Assembly (NCBI GenBank): GCA_015350385.1
Contig: WNKI01000002.1
Span: forward strand, 8,880,321-8,944,320
Origin: Aculops lycopersici
Lineage: Eukaryota > Arthropoda > Arachnida > Trombidiformes > Eriophyidae
DNA: 64,000 nucleotides
Direction: 5' to 3'
The notes under the pieces are model-generated. The model saw only the letters and a program-made list of their open reading frames with translations. It ran no database searches and was not told where the DNA came from. This document shows positions 51,858 to 63,126 of this stretch, piece after piece. The position numbers and the translations under genes are program-made. How positions within the stretch are numbered: the first letter of the stretch is position 1; each line of letters opens with the position of its first letter.

Positions 51858-53169
51858 TTCGACGAGGAGTTGATTCTAATAGTCTTTAATAGAGTTTATT
51901 TGATATATTGATACTAATAGAGTGCCCTTAGTGGGTAGTGATGGTAATAATAATGATAATAATAATAATAACTGAAGCAAATACACATAAATAATTCCCC
52001 AGGATTTGGCTTGCCTACGGGACTCGAGTTGGAGTCCCTCTTTTGCTTGTTGGTTTAGCTTTGCTACTTCTCTATCTTTTTCTCGCTCACTGTGTGTGCA
52101 GTGCATTCACTCACTCGCTCACACAGTCTCCCGATCTCTTTGTGTTGGTTCTGGAACGGTCGACGAGTCGAGAAAGAGAGAGAGAGAGAGAGACTGCAAG
52201 CAGCAAGTAGCATTAACGTTAACGCACATAAGAGCGATCGAGTGAGAGAGAGACACACACAAACACAACTTGACTCTCTGGTTGTTGGTTGCAGTCAGGC
52301 TTCTCTCTGCGGTTGTGGTTGTGCTACTACTGCTGCTGCTGCTGCTTTTGTGAATTGCGTTTGCGCTTATGCAGCTCCGCTTGCAAATGCACGGCAGAGA
52401 ATGACTAACAGCACACACACGAAAACATTGACAGACGCACAGACAGACGAACCTATTCGCTTTAATAAAACACTACACACACACGAGCAGACGCACAGTT
52501 GCACACATCCCCAATATAAAATCTATACATTTAGTACACTGACGACGACAACGACGAATTCTCGCTTCGCTAAAATCCCAATCCTGTGTTGTGTTCCCTC
52601 AAACCATCCCAGTGCAAAGGCACACTAGGCAACAACAGAAAACCATCCGACTAGTCTGATACAAACTACGACGCAAAGTAAATTATATATTACTGCTATC
52701 TAAATAGTAGATGTATTTATAATTATATCAAGATCCACAACATGTGGGAAGAATGGAGACCTCACAAAAATAATCTTAACATAACAAATTGATGTTATTT
52801 TTTAAAACAACTGTTTTCCAAGAAAAGGTCAGCAGCAGTAGTTTTAATCGAAATTTAAAAACAACAAGTTGCCACATATCAATTTGCATCATCTCTGATT
52901 GCTAGCACAAATCTATATTTATCCAGTAATGATATCCAATTATTGCCAATAGACAACAAGTCGGTGAAAAATGTGCATGCCAGCCATTATTAACCGCAAC
53001 AATATCATCTGACCACCAAGACAGTAACACATCACAATTAGGACATCAAAATCCATGACCCATTTAGCTATAACTATTTTACCTCGCAACTCTTATACAG
53101 TAACTAGCATAAATTTACATTTCTATTTACTTCTTATTAGATAATTTTCAATCAATTTAGCTTTAAATC
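51858..53169. other. Divergent intergenic region CNOT4 / prominin
   Basis: About 1.3 kb with a (GA)n tract at 52171-52193, CA-rich and CT-rich stretches, and a (CTG)n run near 52330. Long open frames here are repeat-driven. Probably two promoters and 5' UTRs. Confidence 0.5.
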
Positions 53170-56100
53170 ATGTCACGCTGGCCAAACTATCATCACGGAA
53201 TAGCCACTGGTATGTCCGGTGGTGGCAGCTATGGCGGATCCGCCTTTGGTGGGCACCACCCTCAATCTAGGTCAATACAAACTTTACAAACATCAACCTC
53301 ATTGACAAACTATTCAACTAGCTTGAATCCAAGAAGCACTCTAAGCAGGCCAGTTAATTTTAACAGCATCAATGTAGCATCCACACAATCGGCCAATATT
53401 CGCTGGTCATCACCAGAATCCGTGAACGCAATGGATCATCTGTATTTTATAACAAACATGGTATTAGATTACTTACTGGAGAACGATTTGCCACAAGAAC
53501 TCATGAATCAAACTCTATTCACCGATCCAATGAGTGTCCTGATGGATAACAGAAATGAATTGATCAAACATTTTCACAAGCTACTTATAGCTGCTTGCAC
53601 ATGCTTATGTGTTGGCATCAGTATACCTTTATTTGGTTTCATGATTGCCTGCTGCTGGTGCACAGGCGCCAATGGCTCGACCTCTAAACGATCCTCAAGC
53701 TCGCGCAATAGATCGTCGAGTGGCAGACATGCATCAAGATCTCGTAGTCATCACCGTGATTCCTCAGACACCGATTGGCTAGCTGCCTCTTCCTCTTCTG
53801 CAGGACGTGATCCTTATAGCAACAGTCGATCTGGAGGATCTCGTTATCATCGAGAAGCTGGGCGTAGGGGACGTCGGCATGGAGGCGGCCGTAACGAGGG
53901 TCGTAGTCGAAGGCGATCAGGTAGTGGTCTTGGTCATCGATCCCGGTCTGTTCCACCATTCTTGCGCTACGAGTCAGCCTGCCATCCATGTCTCAGAACC
54001 TTCTTCTCGTCAAACTTATTCGTAATGCTACTGTTGATATCATTCTTTGCTGTTTGCGCCTTCGTAACCAATGAATATGTCGACTATGGTGTTAAATCAT
54101 TGCCTAAAGCTCTCAATCACAGTGTCGATGAGGTTCAAGTCTATTTGAACAATACAGATCACGAGATCGATAACTTATTTCGGTTCAATTACAATCAACT
54201 CGAACAGGAGATTAATTCAAGACTGGATACAAGTGGCTCAATTATTAAACACAAACTTGCCATATCATCAGAGGCTATAGCACTTGCTAATCTCACTGAC
54301 ATTGTTTCGGAGTTTAATGACACTAAAATAAGATTAGAAAGATTAGATCGCGAGTTGCTAATACTGAAATCTCGATTGAACACTGCCAGAAAAGGATTGA
54401 ATGAGTTCAAGACTAAGATCGAGAATTGTCCACCGGAAAAGTGTACGCTATTGAGAAGGAAATATGCAAACCTGAACAACTTCCGCATACTGCCTCGCTA
54501 TGAACATTTGCCTGACGTCAAGCCATTAGTCAGAATAGTGAGCCAATTGATTGATAGTGGGATAGTCGCACAAGTTAAGAAGGGCAAAGATAACTTTGAT
54601 AGCTTTGGTGTCTTCATTCAACGTGAAGTCAATGGAACCACACCGGAGATCAAGCAGCAGCTCTCGGTCATCGGCAAGAAGCTCTCTAATTTGGTGGCTG
54701 ATGTTAGTCGCTCTATCCGATGGTCGGATCAATTGCTCAATCAAACTAGGACGAGCACAAAGAAGTTGAATGACTATTCGGAATATGAGCAATACCGTCG
54801 CTACGCTTGCCTGGCTGGTGCCTCGATCACATTATTTATTCTCTTGTGCTATACCTTAGGGTGGCTCTATGGATCTTGTAGACCACAACCAACAGCCAGA
54901 ACATGGAAAACTCGCGTCAAGACTTCAGCATCTGCATCCTTCCCATTCTCATGTGGAATCTTGACAGTATTCTTACTATTCTTACCCCTAATATTGGCAA
55001 CCATTGTACTATTTATGACTGGTTCAGTTGGAGACAAAATTGTTTGCCGCGTAATGAAGCACCCAGAACAAAAACAATCAAAACAAATCTATGCCATGCT
55101 ACAGAACAAATTCTTAGGAAGCCAGTTGGCACTCAACTCAACTGATGAAGATAAAATCACTATAGAAACAATAGATGGTAAGGAGCACAAAATATACCGA
55201 CCAAACTATGCCGATCTCATTGCACGCTGCCATAAGAATCAGAGTATTTACAAAGTGCTCAAGCTGGATAAATATGATAAGATATACTTAACCGACGATG
55301 AGAATACCAAGAGAGTCTCTATCGGACTAGACAAGTCAGCATACAACTTGAATTCAATCACTGATTTCAAGAAGGCCAATAACTTCTATGCCAAGCTCAA
55401 GGATCTATTGAAACAGATTGATATCGATACCCGGAGAATATCGCTACTTTCCGAGTCTGCTGAAGAGAGTCTGAAAAATTCTGGAAGTTTGTCATTCGAT
55501 GAGATCGAGGCTTCATTCGCAAGCCTATACGACAATGGAGTCACCATATCACCTATCGACATTGAGCGACTCATCAAAGATTTCCAAGATCAAAAGGCTA
55601 TCGTGAATGACGCTGATCTTGAATCTGACCTCGCGATTGCAACAATTCTGGCCACCAGCTACAATGATCAAATTATGCCTAATATCACGAGCTCTCTATT
55701 GAATCTGAAGGATGGAGTGAGATTGCTGAAGCTGAGGATGTTCCACGGCAGAAACAGTTTCAACTCAGTTATCACCGAGCTGATTGCCAAAGTTCGTAGC
55801 GCTGAAAATCAACTTCGCTCTGAAGGTAAGACCTTACTCAAGTTAGCAAGCAATGAATTTATTGATGAACTCAACGCTCTGGTAGACCAATATGCAAGTC
55901 ATGTTAAGAACCAGGTCGAGAATGTGATTGGCCAATGTGAACCAGTTAGTCGATCACTGAACTCAACAGTATCAGCGTTATGCGACGACATAGTTCTACC
56001 TTTCAATGGCTACTGGTTGAGTGCGACTGCCTCGCTCATATTGATTTTACCAGCAACTTTGTTAGCTTATGCCCTAAAGGGTCTTTATTCTTTGGCTAGA

Positions 56101-56340
56101 CGTGGACCATCCCATTTGCATAGTAACTACAGCTATACCGACCAGGAGGATGATATAAGTTATGAGGAAGATGGGGAAGATATTGCCCTTGCCTATCACC
56201 CTGGCCACCCCATAACATATCCTCACAAACCCTCGAGTTCAACAGCTGCTCCATCAGCTCCCTCGGCTCCTGATCAAGGATGGTCGCCTTCGTCACAAAG
56301 CTATATCCACAACTCTAGACCTCCACCATATGCAGTTTGA
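53170..56340 (+). CDS. Prominin-like five-transmembrane protein
   Basis: A 1056-aa single-exon protein. Prominins (CD133 family) bind cholesterol in membrane protrusions; the fly protein shapes rhabdomeres. Seen: five hydrophobic helices at about residues 137-164 (LLIAACTCLCVGISIPLFGF), 283-300, 544-568, 595-620 and 946-972, two large extracellular loops with coiled-coil character and N-glycosylation sites, and a Cys-rich start to the first cytoplasmic loop (ACCWC), all in prominin order. That loop is expanded by about 90 Arg/Ser/His/Gly-rich residues (about 168-265). No N-terminal signal peptide is apparent. The cytoplasmic tail is acidic then Pro/Ser-rich. AATAAA at 56349. Confidence 0.88.
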   Translation: MSRWPNYHHGIATGMSGGGSYGGSAFGGHHPQSRSIQTLQTSTSLTNYSTSLNPRSTLSRPVNFNSINVASTQSANIRWSSPESVNAMDHLYFITNMVLDYLLENDLPQELMNQTLFTDPMSVLMDNRNELIKHFHKLLIAACTCLCVGISIPLFGFMIACCWCTGANGSTSKRSSSSRNRSSSGRHASRSRSHHRDSSDTDWLAASSSSAGRDPYSNSRSGGSRYHREAGRRGRRHGGGRNEGRSRRRSGSGLGHRSRSVPPFLRYESACHPCLRTFFSSNLFVMLLLISFFAVCAFVTNEYVDYGVKSLPKALNHSVDEVQVYLNNTDHEIDNLFRFNYNQLEQEINSRLDTSGSIIKHKLAISSEAIALANLTDIVSEFNDTKIRLERLDRELLILKSRLNTARKGLNEFKTKIENCPPEKCTLLRRKYANLNNFRILPRYEHLPDVKPLVRIVSQLIDSGIVAQVKKGKDNFDSFGVFIQREVNGTTPEIKQQLSVIGKKLSNLVADVSRSIRWSDQLLNQTRTSTKKLNDYSEYEQYRRYACLAGASITLFILLCYTLGWLYGSCRPQPTARTWKTRVKTSASASFPFSCGILTVFLLFLPLILATIVLFMTGSVGDKIVCRVMKHPEQKQSKQIYAMLQNKFLGSQLALNSTDEDKITIETIDGKEHKIYRPNYADLIARCHKNQSIYKVLKLDKYDKIYLTDDENTKRVSIGLDKSAYNLNSITDFKKANNFYAKLKDLLKQIDIDTRRISLLSESAEESLKNSGSLSFDEIEASFASLYDNGVTISPIDIERLIKDFQDQKAIVNDADLESDLAIATILATSYNDQIMPNITSSLLNLKDGVRLLKLRMFHGRNSFNSVITELIAKVRSAENQLRSEGKTLLKLASNEFIDELNALVDQYASHVKNQVENVIGQCEPVSRSLNSTVSALCDDIVLPFNGYWLSATASLILILPATLLAYALKGLYSLARRGPSHLHSNYSYTDQEDDISYEEDGEDIALAYHPGHPITYPHKPSSSTAAPSAPSAPDQGWSPSSQSYIHNSRPPPYAV

Positions 56341-56503
56341 GTCAATGAAATAAACCTCCTCACCACTAGATGGTAAAAAACACAATCTAAAAGTGATTGG
56401 ACTATTTCCTAAGTTGAGACTCGGGAATTTGATTTCGCGAGAAAATGGCTAGTTCCTGTTGCGGTATCGACTCGAAGTTTATATACAATTTGTAGTCGAT
56501 TGT

Positions 56504-57136
56504 TTACACAACAAGTCGGTAGGAGATGTACATGCCAGCAGTTTCACTGGGCCTAATGATTTTAACCACCTGTCCTCGCTTGAGTCCATGATACCGAGCT
56601 ACGGGATCACTCGCTTGAATTCTCATCAACTGACTATCTCGAAGCTTGTACCTGCTCAGTAACTCGGCCTTCTCCTCGGGCGTCAAGACAACATGCTCAG
56701 GTACAAGTTCGTGTTCAGTAATGTTAATATACAATTCTGACTCTAAAAATTGTTCTAATATATACTTGGGTGCCATATCTGTGAGTGCCTGCTTGGCTGA
56801 TGGTGTCATTCCATGTTGGACAACAATGATTGCCCTGGTGATATTTTCCTCCTGCATCCGTTGACAGTAGCTTTTTACCGTTTTGATTCCAATCTTGGGT
56901 TCATCTGGAAAGAATACAAACATTTGATCGGTCGGGTCATCGTTATGAGCACACATTACCATCAAACTAGATCTTGCTGGCCTCTTTTCGCTCGGTTTAT
57001 CTCCATATTCGCGCTTGAAGTCTTCGAGTGACTGATCCAACTCATCTTGAGCAATTAGATAGCCACGGTCGTGACACAGGCTTAATATTGTCTTTCTTAC
57101 ACGCCATAATTTATAAATTTCGGCTTCGTCATCCAT
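56504..57136 (-). CDS. POLR2E: RNA polymerase I/II/III subunit RPB5 (RPABC1)
   Basis: A 210-aa single-exon protein, the same length as human POLR2E. It is shared by all three nuclear RNA polymerases and forms the lower jaw on downstream DNA. Seen: the N-terminal domain (EIYKLWRVRKTILSLCHDRG, QDELDQSLEDFK) and the C-terminal assembly domain conserved to archaea (EHELVPEHVVLTPEEKAELL, RIQASDPVARYHGLKRGQVV, KIIRPSETAGMYISYRLVV). ATG at 57136. Head to head with the URI-like gene at 57667. Confidence 0.97.
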   Translation of the reverse strand: MDDEAEIYKLWRVRKTILSLCHDRGYLIAQDELDQSLEDFKREYGDKPSEKRPARSSLMVMCAHNDDPTDQMFVFFPDEPKIGIKTVKSYCQRMQEENITRAIIVVQHGMTPSAKQALTDMAPKYILEQFLESELYINITEHELVPEHVVLTPEEKAELLSRYKLRDSQLMRIQASDPVARYHGLKRGQVVKIIRPSETAGMYISYRLVV

Positions 57137-57666
57137 ATTGTTGTTAAGTATGGCTTCAATTTAGAATGAAAGAATCATAGAATAGGGGAAGTTTATTCAT
57201 CACAACAAGATCGTGGCCAGTTTTGAGAGGAACTGCATTTATTTTGAGGCAACACAACTCGCGCTTTAAAAGTCGAATTTTCTGAATTGAGAAAAAAAAA
57301 CACAATAAATTCGTTGCGAAGTGCCACGAGCTAGTTACAAGAATTTGGCGCGAGCCGCATGCATATCATGTGCCTTGCCCTTGTACTACACTCGTTGGGT
57401 CCTAATTTGCGAATCGATCGAATGAGCATGCAGGCGCTAATTTTGAATTAGTGTAGGAGTCTATGGGTTTTAAAAAATATCAACACAGGAGAAAAAGTCG
57501 CAAAAATTGATACAATTTCTCTACGGAACACGCGTAAAAAATCCAAATCTGGTTTTGCGACGGACCCACGCGAATCTTCGCAAAATAAAAGTCAACGACT
57601 GGATGATTGTTATAATGGTAGACTAATCTAACCAGATTAGTTCATCTTCCATTATGAAAATTAATC
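57137..57666. promoter_or_regulatory. Divergent promoter region RPB5 / URI-like
   Basis: A 530-nt shared upstream region. Near its right end is a perfect 8-bp hairpin (ACTAATCT, loop AACC, AGATTAGT; 57622-57641) and a short upstream ORF whose ATG (57654) overlaps the URI-like ATG in another frame. Confidence 0.5.
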
Positions 57667-58113
57667 ATGACCGCAAATACACACCAAGATTCACAAACTA
57701 GTGGATTGCTAAGATTAATTGCGAAGCAGACGGATGAAATCGAGAGTATAAGCAAAAAGATAGAACTTTGGACCAAATACAAGACTGACTACGAGGATCT
57801 CAAGAAACTTTTAAATAACTTACAAGACAAAGTTAGACATCCATATAGAATTCCCATTGCCGGATCTAAGTTAGCCTTTGTTAAGGGTCATATAATTCAT
57901 ACAAACGAAATCAACGTACTCTTGGGTTACAATTATTTCGCCTTGCGATCAACCAGACAGGCGAGCCAAATAATCGATCGTCGGTTAGCTAACATCAATG
58001 ATACTCTAAAGATGAGCCTGGATGCAGAGAGAAAAACGAAAGATTGGCTAAAAGCCTCAAAGGAGCGAATTCAGGAGAAGGGTGAATTTGTGGAAATCAT
58101 CGAAACCATGTAA
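57667..58113 (+). CDS. URI1: URI-type unconventional prefoldin (short)
   Basis: A 148-aa single-exon alpha-type prefoldin. Seen: an N-terminal helix (about 12-50), a beta-hairpin region (about 58-95) reading RIPIAGSKLAFVKGHIIHTN then EINVLLGYNYFAL, and a C-terminal helix (about 100-145). The VPFGPFAFMPGKLVHTNEVTVLLGDNWFA type of block in human URI is the best match I know, better than prefoldin 5 or UXT. URI scaffolds the R2TP/prefoldin-like complex in assembly of RNA polymerases and binds RPB5, whose gene is the immediate neighbour. Human URI is 535 aa; here only the prefoldin domain exists and the downstream acidic region is absent. Confidence 0.72.
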   Translation: MTANTHQDSQTSGLLRLIAKQTDEIESISKKIELWTKYKTDYEDLKKLLNNLQDKVRHPYRIPIAGSKLAFVKGHIIHTNEINVLLGYNYFALRSTRQASQIIDRRLANINDTLKMSLDAERKTKDWLKASKERIQEKGEFVEIIETM

Positions 58114-58307
58114 TAGATTCTCTATATTATATCATTATGTTATCAAGAAACGCGACTTGAAGTCGAGTGTCAGCTTATTGTTCTCTTCTGTTCTTTTAGC
58201 TCTATTCGATGATGTTCCTGTAATCTAACTGCATGTCTATATGTGATTTCTAATAATTGCCTCCTTTTCAATTGTTGGTTTCTCAGTGGTAATTTCATAC
58301 TAGGTGC

Positions 58308-61230
58308 CTACTTCTTAACCTCCGGTTGAGTCAAGATGGAATGTCTTGTGTAGATTGGTAACACCTGTGGCTGGTAAATGAATGGCTTTGACCTCATTCG
58401 CATCGTCGAAGTGGGTCTCAATGAGGCCATATTCGTTAATGGATCGTATGAGCTGGAAATTGGGTTGTAGCGAGACTCGTCCGTATATAGTGAGCCCGAG
58501 GCTGCGGCGGCAAGTTTTGACGAAACCGGTCCATTCAAGAAGGGCGAGTACGGGTTCTTGTGGATATTCTTGTATGGATAAGAGTTAGTGACCGATGTGG
58601 AGCTACCTCTGGTGTACCAGTATGGGTATTGGAGTGCTGAGTAGTATGGATTGTTGAGTAGAGCGCTCTTGCCGGCTGCGTGTAGCAGCGAGGCGGCTGG
58701 ACTCAGGGATCCTTGTTGCTTTTGGCTCAACATCATACTGTTGTACTTTGGGTTTCTATTCACTCGTCTCTTTCTATGATGGGCTCCGTGCGGTAGGTGC
58801 ACATGTTTCATTTGACCTAGACCGTAGTGGCTGGGGCCAAACGAAGGGGACAAGGCAGAGCCGTAGGTATCTGAGGTGAGTGCGCCATATGAGGGAGGGT
58901 AACCAAGAGTATGTGAGCCTAGCGAGCTTGAAAGGGGCGATTGTGATTCAAATCTGTATGGGCTCTTTAGTCCCAAATCTGTGCTTAAGTAGTCACTTGA
59001 GTAAGAGCTTGATAGGGGCAAGCTATATTGTGATCCACCAAATAGCGATGATGATGGGCTATAGATGTTTGTTGTAGTCACAGGTGCCACGGTTGTGCTA
59101 ATGACCGGTAAAACACTTGGCGAAGCCTGTTGACTACTCAACGAAGTGTCATTTGCGCCTCTCAATTGTGCTTTCTTCTCCAGTAACGAGAGGATTTCCT
59201 TGAGGTGCATGGTGGTCTTGGATAAATTGGCCACAGTAGAATCGTTTAAACTTTGCTTAAACTTGTTGCCAGATAATGAGGGCACTTGTTGTTGCTCAGA
59301 ATCATCATTTCCGTTTGGGGATGACGATGATGTGGACGATGAAGTCGATGAGTCCTTCTGGTAAGATGATTGCTGCTCTTCCTCGCTACCTGCGCCTCCA
59401 CTTCCATTGGCACTCTGAGATTCTGGATGATAAGATGACGATGATTGATCAGCACTAGCTTGCGACGACTCGTAATCGGTTCCATTCACTTGACTAGATG
59501 GGTGCTCCTTGGAATATCTATTCTTACGGCTCGACTTCTTATAGTACTTCGAGTCCTTGTTACGTCGCGACTTACCACCCTTGCGCCTACGTCTCGCATT
59601 TGAGGCTGATGATGACGACGATGATGAGGATGATTGGTACTTGTAGTTGTCTGACTCTCCATCATCTGGTGCTGCGCCCGACATCACATCAGAGGAGGTG
59701 TCGGTGGGATAATCTGAGGCTCCGTCTAGAGTCGCCAACTTACCTGAGGAATCAGTATCCGGCGAATCGTCAATGTTTGAACCTCCGACGAAGTCCTCTG
59801 AGTCTGGTACTCTTGCATCGCTTGCTGCATACCTACTTCCGCTGTCTACTGAGTAGTCTCCGCCTCCGTATCCCGTTTGGCGGCCACCTTTGTAGCCCAC
59901 GGCTGCTTCCGGTTCCTCATTGGTCTCATGAACTGGGGCGCCCTGAGCATCAGGTCCATCAAAGTCTCTGGCTCTTCCACGTCTGTAAGCTCTCGTCTCC
60001 TTAACTGGATTATACTTGGTTCCGCTTGTTTGTGCTCCATCTGATGATGGATCGGCGCTCGCATCTGTGTTGGCTTGGTGAGCTGTTTGCTGACGGCTCC
60101 TGTAGTACTTCATGTAGGGAGACTCGTGATAGTTTCTACTGGGCATTACAGTTTCACCGGCCACTCCGCTACTCTCATCGTCTGGCGCCACGGAAGTAAC
60201 AGTTTGCGAGTAATTTCTGTACGAGTGTCTAGATGGACGGGATTTTCTCGAGCGTCTTGCACGCGATTTGCGATACAAATAACTATAGTAAGCATCGTCG
60301 GCGTATTTAGAGCTAGCGTCCCCGACCTTCTCCGCCGATGGCACATCGAATTGAGTTAGATCGTATTGGCTTGAACGAGAGCAACAATACTTGTACTTGC
60401 TAATGGTGTACTTTCTCCATCTAGGGTCGGCCGAGTTGCAGGTGTCCAAGCAGCTCGAGTATTTGCTTCCTGTCTCCAATGGCTCGTAGCCGGCGACTCC
60501 AGCAGCCGGTATGGCGGTGGCGACATGCTCCACTGCGGTATAGAGTTTTGGTGCTTGTTGTTGTGCTGCAATGGTTGCTGTTTGATAGGTAGGCACATAC
60601 TTCATAGTGAAGGGCCCAAGTTGACCGGCTTGCTGGAGAGTCGGATACATTGGCGAGTAAAGTTGATGCGTTTGGCCTAAGGCGCCTGTATGTGTTGTTG
60701 GCGCAACATAATGGGTAGTGCTACCGTCGGTCTGTTGGCCTGTTGCTGAGTTTACAATAACATATTGATGATGTCCTTGATCCGGCGAAACCTCGCCACT
60801 AACTAGTTGTCCATTTTGGTCGACTGTTCCTTCTTTTTGTGATGGTTTCCAAGATTAGTATTTTGTATAGTGATCAATGAGGATGTTTGTGGATGCGGAG
60901 AAAAAACTTACCTAACTGCTTCGGTCCATACTCGTGTCTTGTCGCTTGCTCGCCGGTTGGTTGCAAAACAGTCAGTTGCTGGGGTTGCGCTTGGTGCACC
61001 TGTTGTTGTTGCATTTGTTGCGATTGCATAACCTGGTGCTTGCTCGATAATGACGCCCCCGACGAGGACGAACCCGATGAGCGTCCATCGGTGAGGAAGT
61101 TGATTTTAGCAGGGATGGCCAAAACAATGGTCTTGTTATCGTTGCTGTGATTGTGTGGCTGCGAGTAGGCGCTTGGCATTGATTGATGATCAACCGGTTG
61201 GCCAACACTCACATAGGTTGGTTGGTGGTA

Positions 61231-61261
<31 letters not shown>

Positions 61262-61926
61262 TGCTGCTGTTGTTGTTGTTGTCCTAAAGAGGATCCCGAG
61301 AGTTGGATTGTTTGTGGTTGTTGTTGTTGCTGTAGTTGTTGCTGCTGCTGTTGCACATCTATGTAACCATAGGAGGACGAAGAGGTTGGCGACGATGAAG
61401 GCGATAGGCTGCTTGTGGGATATAGCGACGAGCTATTGACTTCTGTCAGCGGGCTTCCAAGGGTTACACCACGAGCGCTTAGTCGATTCTTCAAACTGGC
61501 TAATGATGCGCTTAAAGCCGAGTATGCTGACGAGTGGCTCGAGTGAGTTGGCGAGCCACTTGATTGGGACAAGTAGCTAGAGCCACTTGATCCTGGAATA
61601 ACGTAACTGGCGCTCTCACCGCCACCACCTCCACTGCCATTCACACCGCTGCTAATGCTCTGACCGGAAGTGATGGGTGAGCTCGAGTTTGTGTAATCGA
61701 ATTCATACGAGTTCTTGGTCATTCGGCGCTGCGGACTAACCAAGATTCTCAAATTATTTGCAGCCCCATTTGAGGAGCCCGCAAGTGGACTCCGGGCGCC
61801 CGTTAGCGACACGCCCAAATCGTTCCAGTCAAACTCTTTGGTTTCTCCGTTGACATTGGCGGGAAGGCAAATGGCAACAAGTGTTAATATTGTGGCCAGA
61901 AGACCGGCCTTCATATAAGGTTTCAT
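58308..61926 (-). CDS. Large secreted low-complexity protein
   Basis: Two exons, 60912-61926 and 58308-60832 (donor GTAAGT, acceptor AAAAG, phase 1), about 1179 aa. Seen: a signal peptide right after the chosen ATG (61926; AGLLATILTLVAICLPANVN), then Ser/Gly/Gln/Tyr-rich sequence with polyGln (CAA/CAG, about 61230-61370), a compact Cys-containing segment (KYSSCLDTCNSADPRWRKYT, KYCCSRSS), an Arg/Ser/Tyr-rich block, Ser/Asp runs, and repeated Tyr-Ser-Pro-Leu-Gly motifs near the end. An upstream in-frame ATG at 62100 would add 58 residues before the signal. Composition suggests cuticle, extracellular-matrix or silk-like material, but no domain is recognised. Confidence 0.65.
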
Positions 61927-62514
61927 CGATGAATTTCTCTTGTTGTTTTTGGTTTTTCTTTCTGTGATTGGCACTGATTGATTAAAATAGGGTAAATAGT
62001 ATCTTGGAGTCTTGCTTTTGTTACTTGTTGAATTTTTGCTTCTGTGTTCACACGCACTCGAATATTTTGCTGATGCTGCTGCTTGACTTGTGATTATCAT
62101 TATGATTGTTGGTGTTGTTACTTATGATGTTGCTACTGCTACCACTCTCGTCTCTTCTAGTTGGATCTTTGAGCAGGAAGCTGGTGGACATCCGCTTATG
62201 CAACAAACACTTGCTGCCCTCAAAGAGATGATCACACTCGCTTCAATTTACGATCGGATTGCTGATATGGCGAGGGCATGTCTCTCAATATAATAGTGAA
62301 ACGAGACTCACCTATTACAGTGGAATAAAATATTTTCCCCGACCGCAATCGTATAAGCCGTTATCTATCACACTGTGAGTTCTTCGCCTCACATGTCCCG
62401 TCGAGAGGTTGTGGTAGCGGCAACGATAACGGCATTAAGCATTCCAACTTTCGCTTGACTTGCGCTTATTCTAGTTGGCATGGTAAAAGGTAGATGAGCA
62501 TCTTATCAAGCTAG

Positions 62515-62575
62515 GCGAGAGAGATAGAGATAGAGAGAGAGAGAGAGAGAGAGAGCGAGAGCGAGAGAGTGAGAG
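62515..62575. repeat. (GA)n tract
   Basis: About 60 nt of imperfect GA repeat; plain microsatellite without N or ACGT sequence around it, unlike the two gap blocks. Confidence 0.85.
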
Positions 62576-63118
62576 GGCATCGCACTGATTGGATTGGTTT
62601 GCTGCTATTCCTTTTTACGCTTAAGTAGTAGAGTGTATGTGTATGCCAGTTCTGCTCGCTTACCGACTAAACAACCCGAGGCTCACAGCATAAACAAACT
62701 ATTTGCGAGATCAGCTTGCACAGACCCTCCAGGTCTCTCGATCTGGTTACCTGGCTAGAGCAACTTATGTAAGTGCGCTTGCGCAATCATAAATGGTCAA
62801 TATGTGCCGAGTGCATTGCTAATGATTTCAGCGGCTCCTACTTTTGATTTTCTTGGTGGTCTTATTTCCCGTATCTTATTTTCCGCGTAAGTGCATGCTT
62901 GTGGATGTGGATGTGGATGTGGATTAAACGGACAAAGCTGCCAAGTTTCGCCGACGAGATTATGGCCCGACGGACACGTTTACTTGCGCGACAAAAGTTG
63001 GTCACCATAGAGTGGTCGCCAACTCATGATTGTTGGTCTGGTCTCAAGATATAATAAACCACTAATCCCGCTAGCCATCACAGTCATTTCACTTCTGTTG
63101 ATTGCGAACGATTCCGCT

Positions 63119-63126
63119 ATAAATAG
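63119..63126 (+). promoter_or_regulatory. TATA box, strand uncertain
   Basis: TATAAATA in the context GCTATAAATAGG. On the plus strand it would start transcription near 63150 toward the gene beginning at 63859; the nearly palindromic core means the minus strand cannot be excluded. Confidence 0.4.

Noticed and set aside
52092..52628. 178-aa plus-strand frame and antisense frames
   Set aside because: Driven by CT, GA and CA simple sequence in a promoter region; the frame's first codons are not supported by any domain.
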